NCBI RefSeq assembly: GCF_023278185.1
Contig: NZ_CP066356.1
Coordinates: 1,232,001-1,296,000, forward strand
Length of the DNA stretch: 64,000 nucleotides
Direction of reading: 5' to 3'
DNA from: Bradyrhizobium elkanii USDA 76
Lineage (GTDB): Bacteria > Pseudomonadota > Alphaproteobacteria > Rhizobiales > Xanthobacteraceae
In this document: piece after piece, positions 10,159 to 18,225 of the stretch
Layout: the number at the start of each line of letters is the position of its first letter
Position numbering within the stretch: the stretch's first letter is position 1
Made by a program: the position numbers and the translations under genes
Notes under the pieces: generated by a model
What the model was told of the DNA's origin: nothing
What the model saw: only the letters and a program-made list of their open reading frames with translations
The model's database searches: none

Positions 10159-10368
10159 TCAGTCCGGCTCACCCGTTACGGCGATCCGCGCCACACGGGC
10201 ATAGTGCGCCAACTCCGCATCGTTCTCGATCAGATCGTCGAGCAGGGCCTTCATGTCGCTCTGGTCAGACACCGATTGAAGCGGCCCCGGCTGCCGCTCG
10301 ATCGCCAGCACTGCAATGGCGAGCGCCTTCTTCACCAGATGCAGGTCGCGCTCCGTGAATTCCGCCAT
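10159..10368 (-). CDS. Small conserved hypothetical protein (69 aa)
   Basis: Reads MAEFTERDLHLVKKALAIAV, then LAIERQPGPLQS and DMKALLDDLIENDAELAHYA. I chose ATG 10366-10368 because GAGAGAGG lies just upstream in transcription; an earlier ATG at 10398 is possible. The helical, hydrophilic protein is of a type seen repeatedly in alphaproteobacterial plasmids and ICEs (recognised, not searched). Function unknown. It converges with the DUF2493 gene. Confidence 0.65.
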   Translation of the reverse strand: MAEFTERDLHLVKKALAIAVLAIERQPGPLQSVSDQSDMKALLDDLIENDAELAHYARVARIAVTGEPD

Positions 10369-10680
10369 GGCGCCTCTCTCCATCATGCCAAGTCGCAATG
10401 CACTTTAACCGATCAGCCAACGGCTGATGAAGGCAACGATATGCGCCGATGCAGCAGGTTGCGAGACACGTCTCCTGCCGGCGGGCGCCACCCCGCGTCT
10501 ATCGGCGCTGATCCTTGGTCGGACCGAGAGGCCTGACGCCATCAACCCACAAGGGGTCGGCTTACGCGTGAGCGTGCCGCCGCTCCGTCTTCGTCTGCGC
10601 GGTGATTGCGGCCCTCGGCCCGACACATCGGGCGCCTGTCGCGCGGGGATGGTCCCCGCCTCAGCACAGGAGCCGGATCA

Positions 10681-10848
10681 ATGTCTCAAGCCCTCGCATT
10701 CGCCAACGGCTGGAATCTCGCCACCACTCTCATGGTCTGTGTCGTCGTCTTCCAGTCTGGCACAGGCGCCTACGGCGTCATGCCGTCCGGTGAGTACGAT
10801 GGCGATCCCGCCGCCATCGTTCACGAATTCGATCCCTTCCAACCATGA
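10681..10848 (+). CDS. Small conserved hypothetical protein (55 aa)
   Basis: ATG 10681 follows CAGGAGCC at good spacing. The product has a central hydrophobic stretch (TTLMVCVVVFQSG) and an acidic end (EYDGDPAAIVHEFDPFQP). Similar short proteins occur in rhizobial mobile elements. It is followed after 146 bases by a membrane protein gene in the same direction. Function unknown. Confidence 0.55.
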   Translation: MSQALAFANGWNLATTLMVCVVVFQSGTGAYGVMPSGEYDGDPAAIVHEFDPFQP

Positions 10849-10994
10849 AGGTGCATCGCTACGCGAGTTGGACTGCGCAAGGCCAGCGGGATTATCGCTC
10901 CCGCTGGCGCCTGTCTGCAGCTATACTCATTCTCGCGCCGAGGTGGTGGTGGAAGGCGCGACCGTCAGGCCTTTATCGCACGGAGCCCACCACC

Positions 10995-11435
10995 ATGACC
11001 ATCTTCGGACCACTGCTCGTTATCCTCGCTATCGGCTTCTTCGGCTGGCTGCTCTTCACGCTTGCCGTCTGCGCATTGCCCTTCTTCGCTGGCGTGACGA
11101 TCGGCATGTGGGCCTTCCATACGGGGGCTGGCGTGCTCGGCGGCATCGCGGTGGCTCTCGTAGCGGGCGGCGCAACCTTCGGCATCGGCCAACTCGCGCT
11201 CGCCTTCGTGACATGCACCTGGCTCCGGCTCCTGATCATCCTCCTCTATGTTGCGCCCGCTACCTTCGCCGGTTACAGCGCGGCGCACGGAATCGCCCAG
11301 ATTGCGATGCCTTCACCCGCCTGGCAGACGATTTTCGGGGTCGTCGGGGCCATTGCCGTCAGCATCACGGCCTTCGTCCGCCTCACCGGAATGGCCGCAG
11401 GCGGACCAGCCAAGCAGCGCTTGGCGCGTGGCTGA
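10995..11435 (+). CDS. Membrane protein with about four transmembrane segments
   Basis: 146 residues from ATG 10995. Hydrophobic segments lie at about 5-35, 45-70, 78-95 and 110-135, ending in a basic tail (AKQRLARG). No catalytic motif is visible. The last 45 residues are repeated as a decayed copy at 12557-12721, and each copy is followed by a DUF736 gene, so the pair was once duplicated. Function unknown; inner-membrane location inferred. Confidence 0.62.
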   Translation: MTIFGPLLVILAIGFFGWLLFTLAVCALPFFAGVTIGMWAFHTGAGVLGGIAVALVAGGATFGIGQLALAFVTCTWLRLLIILLYVAPATFAGYSAAHGIAQIAMPSPAWQTIFGVVGAIAVSITAFVRLTGMAAGGPAKQRLARG

Positions 11436-11500
11436 TATCGGCACGACGATGGGGCCCGTCCAGGCATCCAGGCTGGCACCAAGCCTTCATCATCGAGCCT

Positions 11501-11521
11501 GCGCTAAGCGCGGCTTAGCGC
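11501..11521. repeat. Perfect 9-bp palindrome
   Basis: GCGCTAAGC-GCG-GCTTAGCGC lies 40 bases before the DUF736 fragment start. It could be an operator or the terminator of the membrane-protein gene. Confidence 0.5.
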
Positions 11522-11561
11522 TGATGGTGCGAGCGCGGAAACAGAGATCAAGGAAGACACT

Positions 11562-11714
11562 GTGGCGACCATCAACACCTTCCGGAAGGCCGGCAACAAC
11601 GAGTTGACCGGTCCGATCCGCACGCTCGCCTTCCTCAAGGCACGGCTGGTCCGCATCGAGAACCCTCGGACAAGGGGGCCAACAAGGGGCCCGGCCTTGC
11701 GCCCCTGCCTTTAG
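11562..11714 (+). pseudogene. Truncated DUF736 gene
   Basis: From GTG 11562 the frame reads VATINTFRKAGNNELTGPIR, a clear match to the start of DUF736 proteins (compare 13316 and 19571). After about residue 34 it shifts into nonsense (NPRTRGPTRGP), and the rest of the domain is missing. The leader GCGCGGAAACAGAGATCAAGGA is shared with the intact copy at 13316. The fragment converges with the HU gene, overlapping its end. Confidence 0.75.
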
Positions 11715-11989
11715 CCGTTCAGCGCATCCTTGAGGGCCTTGGCCGGCGCGAACGTCAGTTTCCTCGCCGCCGCGATCTTGATCGCCGCGCCAGTCGATGG
11801 ATTGCGGCCTTCGCGCTCCGGGGTGTGCTTCACCTTGAACTTGCCGAAGCCCGGCACATTGGTTTCAGCGTCGCTCGCCGCTGCATCGGCGATAGACTTG
11901 AAGACACCGTCCACGATGGCCTTGGCTTGCGCCTTTGGCAGATTGTACGCCTTGGCGATCTCGTCGGCGATTTCAGCGGAAGTGGTCAT
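11711..11989 (-). CDS. HU-family DNA-binding protein
   Basis: 92 residues from ATG 11987-11989 with GAGGAA upstream. The HU/IHF fold is recognisable: AEIADEIAKAYNLPKAQAKAIVDGVF, then FGKFKVKHTPEREGRNPSTG (the DNA-bending arm with RNPSTG) and IKIAAARKLTFAPAKALKDA. HU-like proteins bend and compact DNA and help recombination, replication and transfer complexes. Length is normal (about 90 aa). The ATG used gives the standard N-terminus; a longer frame to 12076 is not expected. Confidence 0.9.
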   Translation of the reverse strand: MTTSAEIADEIAKAYNLPKAQAKAIVDGVFKSIADAAASDAETNVPGFGKFKVKHTPEREGRNPSTGAAIKIAAARKLTFAPAKALKDALNG

Positions 11990-12308
11990 GGTGTGGCGTT
12001 CCTCGGGGATGTCGGTTGCAATCGGCTGCATGCAGCCTCGGCGCTCTCCGCATAGAGGAGCGCGCATCGCAGCCACGTCAAGACGCGGCCTGGCCGCTTG
12101 CGCGAATTATCCCATAGATTCAGCTTAGGTCGGCAGCTTTCGCGACGGGGTCTGGCGCGCAAGCCGGCGATTGGCTGCATTCTTCTGGGTGATGGCCGGA
12201 GCGAGCTCGTCACAATTAGCGCGGTTCTTTTGTAGCGCGCGCTTAATATCGGCGAGTTCAACCAATCCAAAATGCCTTGCAGTGGCAGACTTTCGAACTC
12301 GCTGAAAA

Positions 12309-12335
12309 CGAAAAACCCCGGCATGAAAGCCGGGG
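12309..12335 (-). terminator. Rho-independent terminator
   Basis: CCCCGGC (12316-12322) pairs with GCCGGGG (12329-12335) around a 6-nt loop. Read leftward it is followed by TTTTT (bases 12315-12311). It lies 37 bases after the stop of the small gene at 12372-12521. Confidence 0.75.
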
Positions 12336-12371
12336 CCCCGTGATGCCACGGCGTACATCCGGCCGCGACGA

Positions 12372-12521
12372 TCAGGCGACAGATTGTATGTGGTTCTTGA
12401 AGAAAATGTGACCTTCGCCGCCGTCGCTCTTGAATATCGCGCCAATCAATCGACGATCACACACTGTTCCATCCGCGCGCCACCCTGCTCCGGTATAAGA
12501 TATCCACGTCACAAAGGGCAT
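12372..12521 (-). CDS. Very small protein (49 aa) with its own terminator
   Basis: The frame begins at ATG 12519-12521 (MPFVTWISYTGAGW) and ends QSV-A at TGA 12372-12374. It contains DGTVCDRRLIGAIFKSDGG and GHIFFKNHIQSVA, a beta-rich, compact-looking pattern. A good Rho-independent terminator follows in the same direction, which supports a real transcript. I do not recognise the family. The Shine-Dalgarno match is weak. Confidence 0.45.
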   Translation of the reverse strand: MPFVTWISYTGAGWRADGTVCDRRLIGAIFKSDGGEGHIFFKNHIQSVA

Positions 12522-12556
12522 TCGTGAGGTTGCGTCGGGCCCGCCACCGACGCCGG

Positions 12557-12721
12557 TACGGCGTCACGTATGGAATTGTCCAGATGGCGATGCCTTCACC
12601 GACCTGGTACACAATATCTGCTGCCGTCTGTGCGATTGCCGTCAGCACCACGGCGTTCATCCGCTTCACCGGCATGACCGCGCCCGAACCAACAGGGCTG
12701 ATCTTGCCGGGAACCTGCTAG
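12557..12721 (+). pseudogene. C-terminal remnant of a second copy of the membrane protein
   Basis: The frame reads YGIVQMAMPSPTWYTISAAV and AIAVSTTAFIRFTGMTA, matching the last part of the protein at 10995-11435 (HGIAQIAMPSPAWQTIFGVV, AIAVSITAFVRLTGMAA). The N-terminal two thirds are absent. It precedes the intact DUF736 gene at 13316, as the full-length copy precedes the DUF736 fragment. Confidence 0.7.
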
Positions 12722-13315
12722 CGTCACACCGGAAGGCTGGACTGGATCAGGCACCCAGAGTGCTCGCGGTCCTTGTCTTTGAAGCCGGATTGAGAGCGGC
12801 CTAAGCGTCGAGGCTTGACCGATCATCGCAGAGAGGCAGATACGATGGCGATCGTTGTGAGTGATCGACCAAATAGCGGCGGATCACAGGTACGGCCGGC
12901 GACTCTCGTGAGCGGAGCGTGTGGCCGAGGCAGTGATCGTGGAAGCGGAAATCTGCGCCTGTCAGCACAAAGAGCCAATCACGACTGAATTCATTGGGCC
13001 GGCTTCTCGGTGGGACTCGCTATCGCCAAATTCTCCTTGATGTCAGCTCTGTTCGGATCGAGCGCACCAAACGGCCTCTTCGATGGATGGATCTGGCCGA
13101 AGGCCGGCTAAGAAGCCTCGATCGCCTATGGCGCAACAGCGGCGTCACAACTTTCTTCCCCTGCCGGCTGCGCCGTCATTCCTCGCGCAAGACAAGAAAG
13201 TTCCTCCTTTGCTGTCGAGCCCCTGCGGGGTGCGCCGTCGATCGCCTCCGGCCTGTCGATCACCATCGAGGCCGCAAGGTGCGGGCTCGGAAAACAGAGA
13301 TCAAGGAGAACTACC
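12722..13315 (+). other. 594-bp intergenic stretch with the DUF736 leader
   Basis: No convincing coding frame on either strand. The last 50 bases carry GCGGGCTCGGAAAACAGAG and ATCAAGGAGAA, the leader and ribosome-binding site shared with the truncated DUF736 copy at 11562. The remainder probably holds the decayed front of the duplicated membrane-protein unit. Confidence 0.5.
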
Positions 13316-13642
13316 ATGGCGACCATCGGCACCTTCAAGAAGTCCGGCAACAACGAGTTCAACGGCGAAATCGTCACCCTCTCGCTCCAGGCCAGGAACG
13401 TCCGGATCGTCCCCGAGACCAGCCGCTCGGGCGACAACGCCCCCAGCCACCGGATCTATGTCGGCCGTGTGGAGATCGGGGCCGCCTGGTCGAAGCGCTC
13501 CAACGAGGGCCGCGATTATCTGGGTCTCAAGCTCGACGATCCGAGCTTCACCGCTCCGATCTTCGCCAACCTCTTCGCCGACGAGGAAGGTGAGGGCTTC
13601 AGCCTGATCTGGTCCCGCCCCAGCCGTCGCAACGGCGACTGA
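13316..13642 (+). CDS. DUF736 family protein
   Basis: 108 residues, ATG 13316 after AAGGAGAA. Pattern typical of DUF736: MATIGTFKKSGNNEFNGEIV, NAPSHRIYVGRVEIGAAWSK, YLGLKLDDPSFTAPIFANLF. The fold is a small beta-barrel of unknown function, found almost only on conjugative plasmids and ICEs of Proteobacteria. A strong hairpin follows at 13653. A divergent paralogue lies at 19571. Confidence 0.9.
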   Translation: MATIGTFKKSGNNEFNGEIVTLSLQARNVRIVPETSRSGDNAPSHRIYVGRVEIGAAWSKRSNEGRDYLGLKLDDPSFTAPIFANLFADEEGEGFSLIWSRPSRRNGD

Positions 13643-13652
13643 TCCGACCCAA

Positions 13653-13685
13653 GATGCCTCGCCCGGCTGGCCCGGGCGGGGCATC
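13653..13685 (+). terminator. Strong hairpin terminator
   Basis: A 14-bp stem with one G-T wobble: GATGCCTCGCCCGG (13653-13666) against CCGGGCGGGGCATC (13672-13685), with a 5-nt loop, 11 bases after the DUF736 stop. Confidence 0.7.
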
Positions 13686-13762
13686 GCCTTGCTCAAGAGC
13701 TGGCCGCGCAGAGCCTCCGTCCGTGGCGACGGAGCAGGCGTGGACGGCGGAGCAAAGACCGA

Positions 13763-14179
13763 TCAGCGACCGCGGACCTGTCCCGCCTTAATCGGCCGTT
13801 TTTGATGAGCTTCCAAAACGGTTTCGACGATGTCTTCCCAGTCAGGACAAACTGCAACCAAACGATCCAGCACCGTGGGATCCCGCTCGATCTGGCCGAG
13901 CGCTTGAGCGCGCCATTGGTCGTTGAAGCTGATGCTCATCAGCCCTAGGCATTCGACGACCGAACTGTCAGGCGGCAAGTGTTCCAACATTGCCGTCACT
14001 ATGCCGGTCCATTCTTGAAGCGGACGCCACTGCGTAGCGGCGGCCCCGGTCTCCAATTTCTCTTGAAGGAGATCAATCAGCAAGAGGAAGCGAATTCGCC
14101 AAGGTTGGGACCTGAGGTCCGCGACGTAAGCGTCCACGACTTCGCGGATGTCGGCTGGCAAGTGCTCGTATAAGGTCAT
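13763..14179 (-). CDS. Hypothetical protein (138 aa)
   Basis: Begins MTLYEHLPADIREVVDAYVA with GGAGAG before ATG 14177-14179. It is helical throughout (LLLIDLLQEKLETG, LEHLPPDSSVVECLGLMSIS, PTVLDRLVAVCPDWEDIVET) with no membrane span or catalytic motif. It is soluble, and its HEAT-like helix pairs are only an impression. The gene lies downstream of, and in the same direction as, the XRE repressor at 14344-14577 and may be co-transcribed. Confidence 0.55.
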   Translation of the reverse strand: MTLYEHLPADIREVVDAYVADLRSQPWRIRFLLLIDLLQEKLETGAAATQWRPLQEWTGIVTAMLEHLPPDSSVVECLGLMSISFNDQWRAQALGQIERDPTVLDRLVAVCPDWEDIVETVLEAHQKRPIKAGQVRGR

Positions 14180-14343
14180 AGTGGCTCTCCATCCGTCTAA
14201 TCATGCCCTCTAGTTCCTTTGGCTAGCAGGTGCCTTTGCAAGCAGAGCAGATTTGCCCGGAGCTGCCCATCCACTTGTGCGTGACGCAACGCGGAGTTGG
14301 TTCTCAACGTGTCAGTGCGACGGTGCAGCACAAATACACTCTG

Positions 14344-14577
14344 TCAGCGAGCCCGATGAGGATGAACTGCCGTTCGTTTGATCAGATCGGTTGCTTCGAC
14401 GCCTAGCGCTTCAGCGATTCGGCCGAGTACCGTCACGCTGGCCGATACATCGGCGCGTTCAATTGCACCGATGTAACGGACACTCAGTCCGGCGCTATCG
14501 GCCAACTCTTCCTGCGTCATCTTCTTCACATGGCGTATCCGACGCAAATTGATCGCCATGACCTCCTTGAGATCCAT
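14344..14577 (-). CDS. XRE-family transcriptional regulator
   Basis: 77 residues: a single HTH_3 domain with MTQEELADSAGLSVRYIGAI as helices 2-3 and the supporting LGRIAEALGVEATDL helix. The size is that of small element repressors. Its start (14575-14577) is 18 bp from a large palindrome at 14596-14630, which suggests autoregulation and possibly control of the divergent DUF2285 genes to the right. Confidence 0.85.
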   Translation of the reverse strand: MDLKEVMAINLRRIRHVKKMTQEELADSAGLSVRYIGAIERADVSASVTVLGRIAEALGVEATDLIKRTAVHPHRAR

Positions 14578-14595
14578 GGCGATCAGGGAACGTGC

Positions 14596-14630
14596 ATCGG
14601 AACGATCGTTCCAGGAATGATCGTTCCGAT
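14596..14630. promoter_or_regulatory. Palindromic operator between XRE gene and DUF2285 genes
   Basis: A 35-bp dyad: ATCGGAACGATCGTTCC (14596-14612), one central A, then GGAATGATCGTTCCGAT (14614-14630), with one mismatch per arm. The left arm contains the palindrome GGAACGATCGTTCC and the right arm a one-mismatch version, as expected for two adjacent repressor dimers. Its position upstream of the divergent genes suits XRE binding. Confidence 0.65.
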
Positions 14631-14817
14631 TCGTGCAGCGCCGTGTTATTCATTTCTTCTGGGTTGGGCCTGGTTTGCCGCTTTCGGGGAGCGCCGTGAT
14701 GCGCCCCATGCATCGCGGCGCGACAAAAAGTCTTCTGATTATTTCGCATTCTGAGACAGTTTCGCAGTACATGGAACTATGGAACGCATCGCTTCGACCG
14801 GAAGGGGGATCATTGCA

Positions 14818-15081
14818 ATGGACGAGATCGCATTCCAGGATCAGCCGCCGTTGACCGACCGCGTCAACGCCTATGACGAGCAACATCTTGCAATTTATCT
14901 TCGGTTGCTAATGGCTGAAGAAGAGGGGGCCGACTGGCGTGAAGTCGTCCAGATGATCTTCGGTCTGGACCCTGCTCGAGAACCCGATCGCTCCAAAAGA
15001 GTCCATGACAGCCACCTCGCTCGCGCCAGATGGATGACGGAGGCAGGTTATCGGTATCTGTTGGAACCGCGGATGCAATGA
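14818..15081 (+). CDS. Small DUF2285-type protein
   Basis: 87 residues; ATG 14818 chosen because GAAGGGGG precedes it, though ATG 14779 is open too. The sequence (NAYDEQHLAIYLRLLMAEEE, DWREVVQMIFGLDP, HDSHLARARWMTEAGYRYLL) resembles the C-terminal helical part of DUF2285, a DNA-binding-like domain of plasmid and ICE regulators. It is divergent from the XRE repressor with the palindrome between them. Probable regulator; target unknown. Confidence 0.7.
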   Translation: MDEIAFQDQPPLTDRVNAYDEQHLAIYLRLLMAEEEGADWREVVQMIFGLDPAREPDRSKRVHDSHLARARWMTEAGYRYLLEPRMQ

Positions 15082-15219
15082 GCAGGCTCTCGTGCTCTGT
15101 ATTACGCAAATTGCGATCACGCGCGATGCAACCTTTGGGTCTAGTTTACTGGACGGTCTTTCCGGATCGTGGCGTGTCCCTCGTTCGGGACGACAGAACA
15201 AGAAACGAGAGGAAACACC

Positions 15220-16006
15220 ATGCCCACCGAGTACTGGCGCTCGCCGGAGACCATCGAACGCCTGAATCGTCTTGAGCGCCCCGGCTTCGCCCTCGAATTC
15301 CTACGCCGCAATGCTGACTATCGCCGCGACTTCGCCCACACGCAGCGCCAGATCGCGCGTGACGGCGTTGATGCCGAGACCGCCCGTGCGACTTTCGCAC
15401 GTCGATGGAGGTTGCGGTTTCGCCCATGATCCCGCCGCTCCCGTTGGGAAAGAACCAACCATTTGGCTGCCTGAGGCGTCACCTGGAACTTTGATCCTGG
15501 AGCCCGCGCCGCCGGGCTTCGATGCTCTTCGTTCCATCGACCGCAAAGCTTTTGGGCAGTCGCTCCTCGAGCGCACGGACCCTGACGGTCGCGAGTTGAT
15601 AATTGCGGACGGATCGGGTGAGCTTCATGTTCGGTTGCGTGACGAGCAGGGCACACGACGTCCCGCCGTGCTTCTGCCGATCGACAGCATGGCGGAGCTC
15701 CGGCTCGACGTCGCGTTACACTTCGTCCGCCTGCTTGGCGGTCAGAGTATCGGCCTTCTACCAGCGGCCCTGCGGCTGACGTCCTTTCAGAAACGGCGAT
15801 TGATCCAGCTCCTTCACACCTTCGACGTCCTCGACCTAGGCGGCGGTCCGCGCGACGTGGCAGCGAAGGTGCTCGCCTCCGACCACGCCCAGCGTCGTTC
15901 GGTCGAGTGGAAGGATTCGCATGCCCGCCGTAAGGCGAACCGGCTCATTTACGACTCGAGGGCCTTGGTCGAAGGGGGCTATCTGAAATTCCTACAAGGC
16001 CTCTGA
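15220..16006 (+). pseudogene. DUF2285/DUF6499 transcriptional regulator, frameshifted
   Basis: ATG 15220 (after GAGAGGAAACACC) starts a DUF6499-type N-terminus (EYWRSPETIERLNRLERPGF, AFEFLRRNADYRRD-like). The reading changes frame at the TTT of 15418-15421: removing one T joins it to the long second frame, which ends at 16006 with the DUF2285 core (LTSFQKRRLIQLLHTFDVLD, KDSHARRKANRLIYDSRALV). Intact, the protein would be about 261 aa. These regulators commonly sit upstream of repA/parA in such elements. The loss of frame could disable it or be a sequencing error. Confidence 0.78.
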
Positions 16007-16210
16007 CCTGCCCGTCGATCCCTTCAGGCCATCCGCCGTGATGACGCAACCCGCGCCGCATGCAGCGCCGCGGTTCGCTTTACTGCGGCTATGGGGGGAC
16101 ATTCACTCAGGTAAATTTTCGTCCACCCCCAACGCCTGAACTCTCCGCCACCTTGGCCCCGACATGCCGCGACTTGGCCGCGGCGCTTCGAGGCAAGACG
16201 GAGATCTCCT

Positions 16211-16462
16211 ATGCTCGACAGGCCCGCGCAACTCTCCACCCGCTACGTGCGCACCCCCGAGGCCGCGCGCCTCCTCGGCATCTCGCCGCGCACGCTTGAG
16301 AAGTATCGCTGCCATGGCAATGGCCCGACCTTCCGCAAGCTCGGCGGTCGCGTTGTCTACGCCATCGGCGATCTCGAAGCCTGGGCCGATCAGGCCGCCT
16401 GCAGCTCTACGTCGGATCCTCGCTACGTCGAGGCCCGCGCCGCCGGCCACGCGCATCGTTAA
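16211..16462 (+). CDS. Helix-turn-helix (AlpA/MerR-like excisionase) protein
   Basis: 83 residues: RTPEAARLLGISPRTLEKYR is the HTH and FRKLGGRVVYAIGDLEAWAD the wing, as in the HTH_17 excisionase-type family. It immediately precedes repA (12 bases) in the same direction. In related elements this small protein heads the repA-parA-traF operon and probably regulates it or acts in excision. Confidence 0.85.
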   Translation: MLDRPAQLSTRYVRTPEAARLLGISPRTLEKYRCHGNGPTFRKLGGRVVYAIGDLEAWADQAACSSTSDPRYVEARAAGHAHR

Positions 16463-16474
16463 GGAATGCTCGCC

Positions 16475-17590
16475 ATGTCGTCGCGCCGCCTCATCACTCC
16501 CAGCGAGCGAAGCAAGCTCGATCCGTTCGTTGTCGCCACCGGCGACGCCAGCCCGCGCGATCAGCGCAATCTGATGGAGCGACCGTTCTTTTCACTCGCC
16601 AAGGCCAAGCGGACGAGGCCGATCCTTTATGAGGCCGGCGACATCCGCGTCGAGGTTTATGCGGTTTCCGAGCACGGCATGGCGACGATCTGGGACGCCG
16701 ACGTGCTGATTTGGGCAGCCAGCCAGATTGTCGAGGCTGAGAACCTCGGTCTGAAGACCTCGCGTTTCCTGCGCTTCACCCCTTACCAACTTCTGACCGC
16801 AGTCGGTCGGCGGACCGGGGCCCGCGACTACAAGCTCCTGAAGGGCGCGCTGGCCCGCCTGCAGGCGACGGTTATCCGCACCACCATCCGCCAGGGCGAG
16901 CATTGGCGGCGCCACCAATTCTCCTGGATCAACGAATGGGAGGAATGTGCACAGCGCGACGGTCGCGTGGAAGGCATGGAACTTGTTCTCCCCGACTGGT
17001 TCTATCGCGGCGTCATCGATCGTTCACTCGTTCTCACGATTGATCCGGCCTACTTCAGCCTGACCGGCGGGATCGAGCGTTGGCTTTACCGCGTCGCGCG
17101 CAAGCACGCCGGCCGCCAGCCAAAAGGATGGTTGTTCGAGATCGCACACCTCCACAGGAAATCCGGCAGCCTGGTGCGAGTCTCGGATTTCGCGCTGCAG
17201 ATCCGGCGCATCGCGGTACGCCAGCCGCTTCCCGGCTACCAGTTGCACATCGAACGCGAGGCGCGCAGCGAACTGCTCCGCATTGTGCCATCAAAATTAT
17301 CCACATCCCCTGTGGACAGTGCTGTGGAAGCACTCGGGACTTCGCACGCAAACAGTATCGGGATTCCGCACGCAGCCCTATCGGGACTTCGCCCGCGTGA
17401 ACCGCAACTAACGCTTTGGCCGGAAACCGTGATTCCGGACCTTAACATAGAATCTAACGTAGAATCTAACCGTTGTAGTGGGCCCGCGCGTCTTGCGGAC
17501 AACGCCGAGGCCGACGCTGAGCGGCCCACTAAGCACCTAAGCCAACCATCTCTGCCGCTTCTCGACCGCAAGACGGGAGGCAGGCGATGA
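16475..17590 (+). CDS. repA: RepA-like replication initiator
   Basis: 371 residues from ATG 16475 (AAGGA nine bases before); ATG 16466 is an alternative. Winged-helix replication initiator type: ERPFFSLAKAKRTRPILYEA, DADVLIWAASQI, RFTPYQLLTAVGRRTGARDY, then a second winged helix (WLYRVARKHAGRQPKGWLFE). Such proteins bind iterons and start replication; ICEs may keep them for replication after excision. The C-terminal 80 residues are low-complexity and slightly AT-richer than the rest. Stop overlaps parA start (ATGA). Confidence 0.85.
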   Translation: MSSRRLITPSERSKLDPFVVATGDASPRDQRNLMERPFFSLAKAKRTRPILYEAGDIRVEVYAVSEHGMATIWDADVLIWAASQIVEAENLGLKTSRFLRFTPYQLLTAVGRRTGARDYKLLKGALARLQATVIRTTIRQGEHWRRHQFSWINEWEECAQRDGRVEGMELVLPDWFYRGVIDRSLVLTIDPAYFSLTGGIERWLYRVARKHAGRQPKGWLFEIAHLHRKSGSLVRVSDFALQIRRIAVRQPLPGYQLHIEREARSELLRIVPSKLSTSPVDSAVEALGTSHANSIGIPHAALSGLRPREPQLTLWPETVIPDLNIESNVESNRCSGPARLADNAEADAERPTKHLSQPSLPLLDRKTGGRR

Positions 17591-18225
17591 TTGTCGCCGT
17601 GCTCAACCAGAAGGGCGGTGTCGGCAGGACAACGCTCGCTCTTCACCTCGCCGGTGAATGGGGGCTGCGCGGCAAGCGTGTGACCCTGATCGATGCCGAT
17701 CCGCAGAGCTCGGCATTGGACTGGTCGAAGCAGCGGGCGCGGGAGAACGTCTCACGGCTGTTCGGCGTCGTTAGCCTCGCGCGTGACACGCTCCATCGCG
17801 AGGTGCCGAAGATCGCGCGCACCGCCGATCATGTCGTCATTGACGGACCACCGCGCGTTGCCGGTTTGATGCGCTCGGCGCTCCTGGCAGCAGATCTCGT
17901 GCTGATTCCGGTGCAGCCGTCGCCGCTCGACGGCTGGGCCTCGGCGGAGATGTTGTCTCTGCTGCGCGAGGCCCGCATCTATCGTCCACAGCTTGCCGCG
18001 CGCTTTGTGCTCAACCGTTGCGACGCACGCACGGTCATTGCCCGCGAAGCAACCGAGGCGCTTGCCGATCACGATCCGCCGGTGCTCGTCAGCACCATTG
18101 GCCAACGCGTCGTCTTCGCGGATGCCGCGCAGTCTGGCCGACTGGTCTTCGAGCTTGCCGAAGAGAGCGCTGCCGCCCGCGAGATCGCCGCGTTCGCCGC
18201 TGAGGTCGCGAGGATCGCACCATGA
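17587..18225 (+). CDS. parA: ParA-family partition ATPase
   Basis: 212 residues. The deviant Walker A is NQKGGVGRTTLALHLA, with Arg where most ParA proteins have the second Lys of KGGxGKT; the signature Lys is kept. Walker A' IDADPQSSALDW and Walker B VVIDGPPRVAG follow. ParA uses ATP-dependent DNA binding to move plasmid or ICE copies. It overlaps repA and the next gene by ATGA. The partner is probably the 85-aa ribbon-helix-helix protein downstream. Confidence 0.92.
   Translation: MIVAVLNQKGGVGRTTLALHLAGEWGLRGKRVTLIDADPQSSALDWSKQRARENVSRLFGVVSLARDTLHREVPKIARTADHVVIDGPPRVAGLMRSALLAADLVLIPVQPSPLDGWASAEMLSLLREARIYRPQLAARFVLNRCDARTVIAREATEALADHDPPVLVSTIGQRVVFADAAQSGRLVFELAEESAAAREIAAFAAEVARIAP

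Noticed and set aside
10427..11518. A 363-aa rightward frame over the small genes at 10.6-11.4 kb
   Set aside because: It overlaps two better-supported genes in another frame and has Arg/Ser-rich shadow composition.
12125..12445. A 106-aa leftward frame
   Set aside because: It runs through a Rho-independent terminator and overlaps the better small gene at 12372-12521 in another frame.
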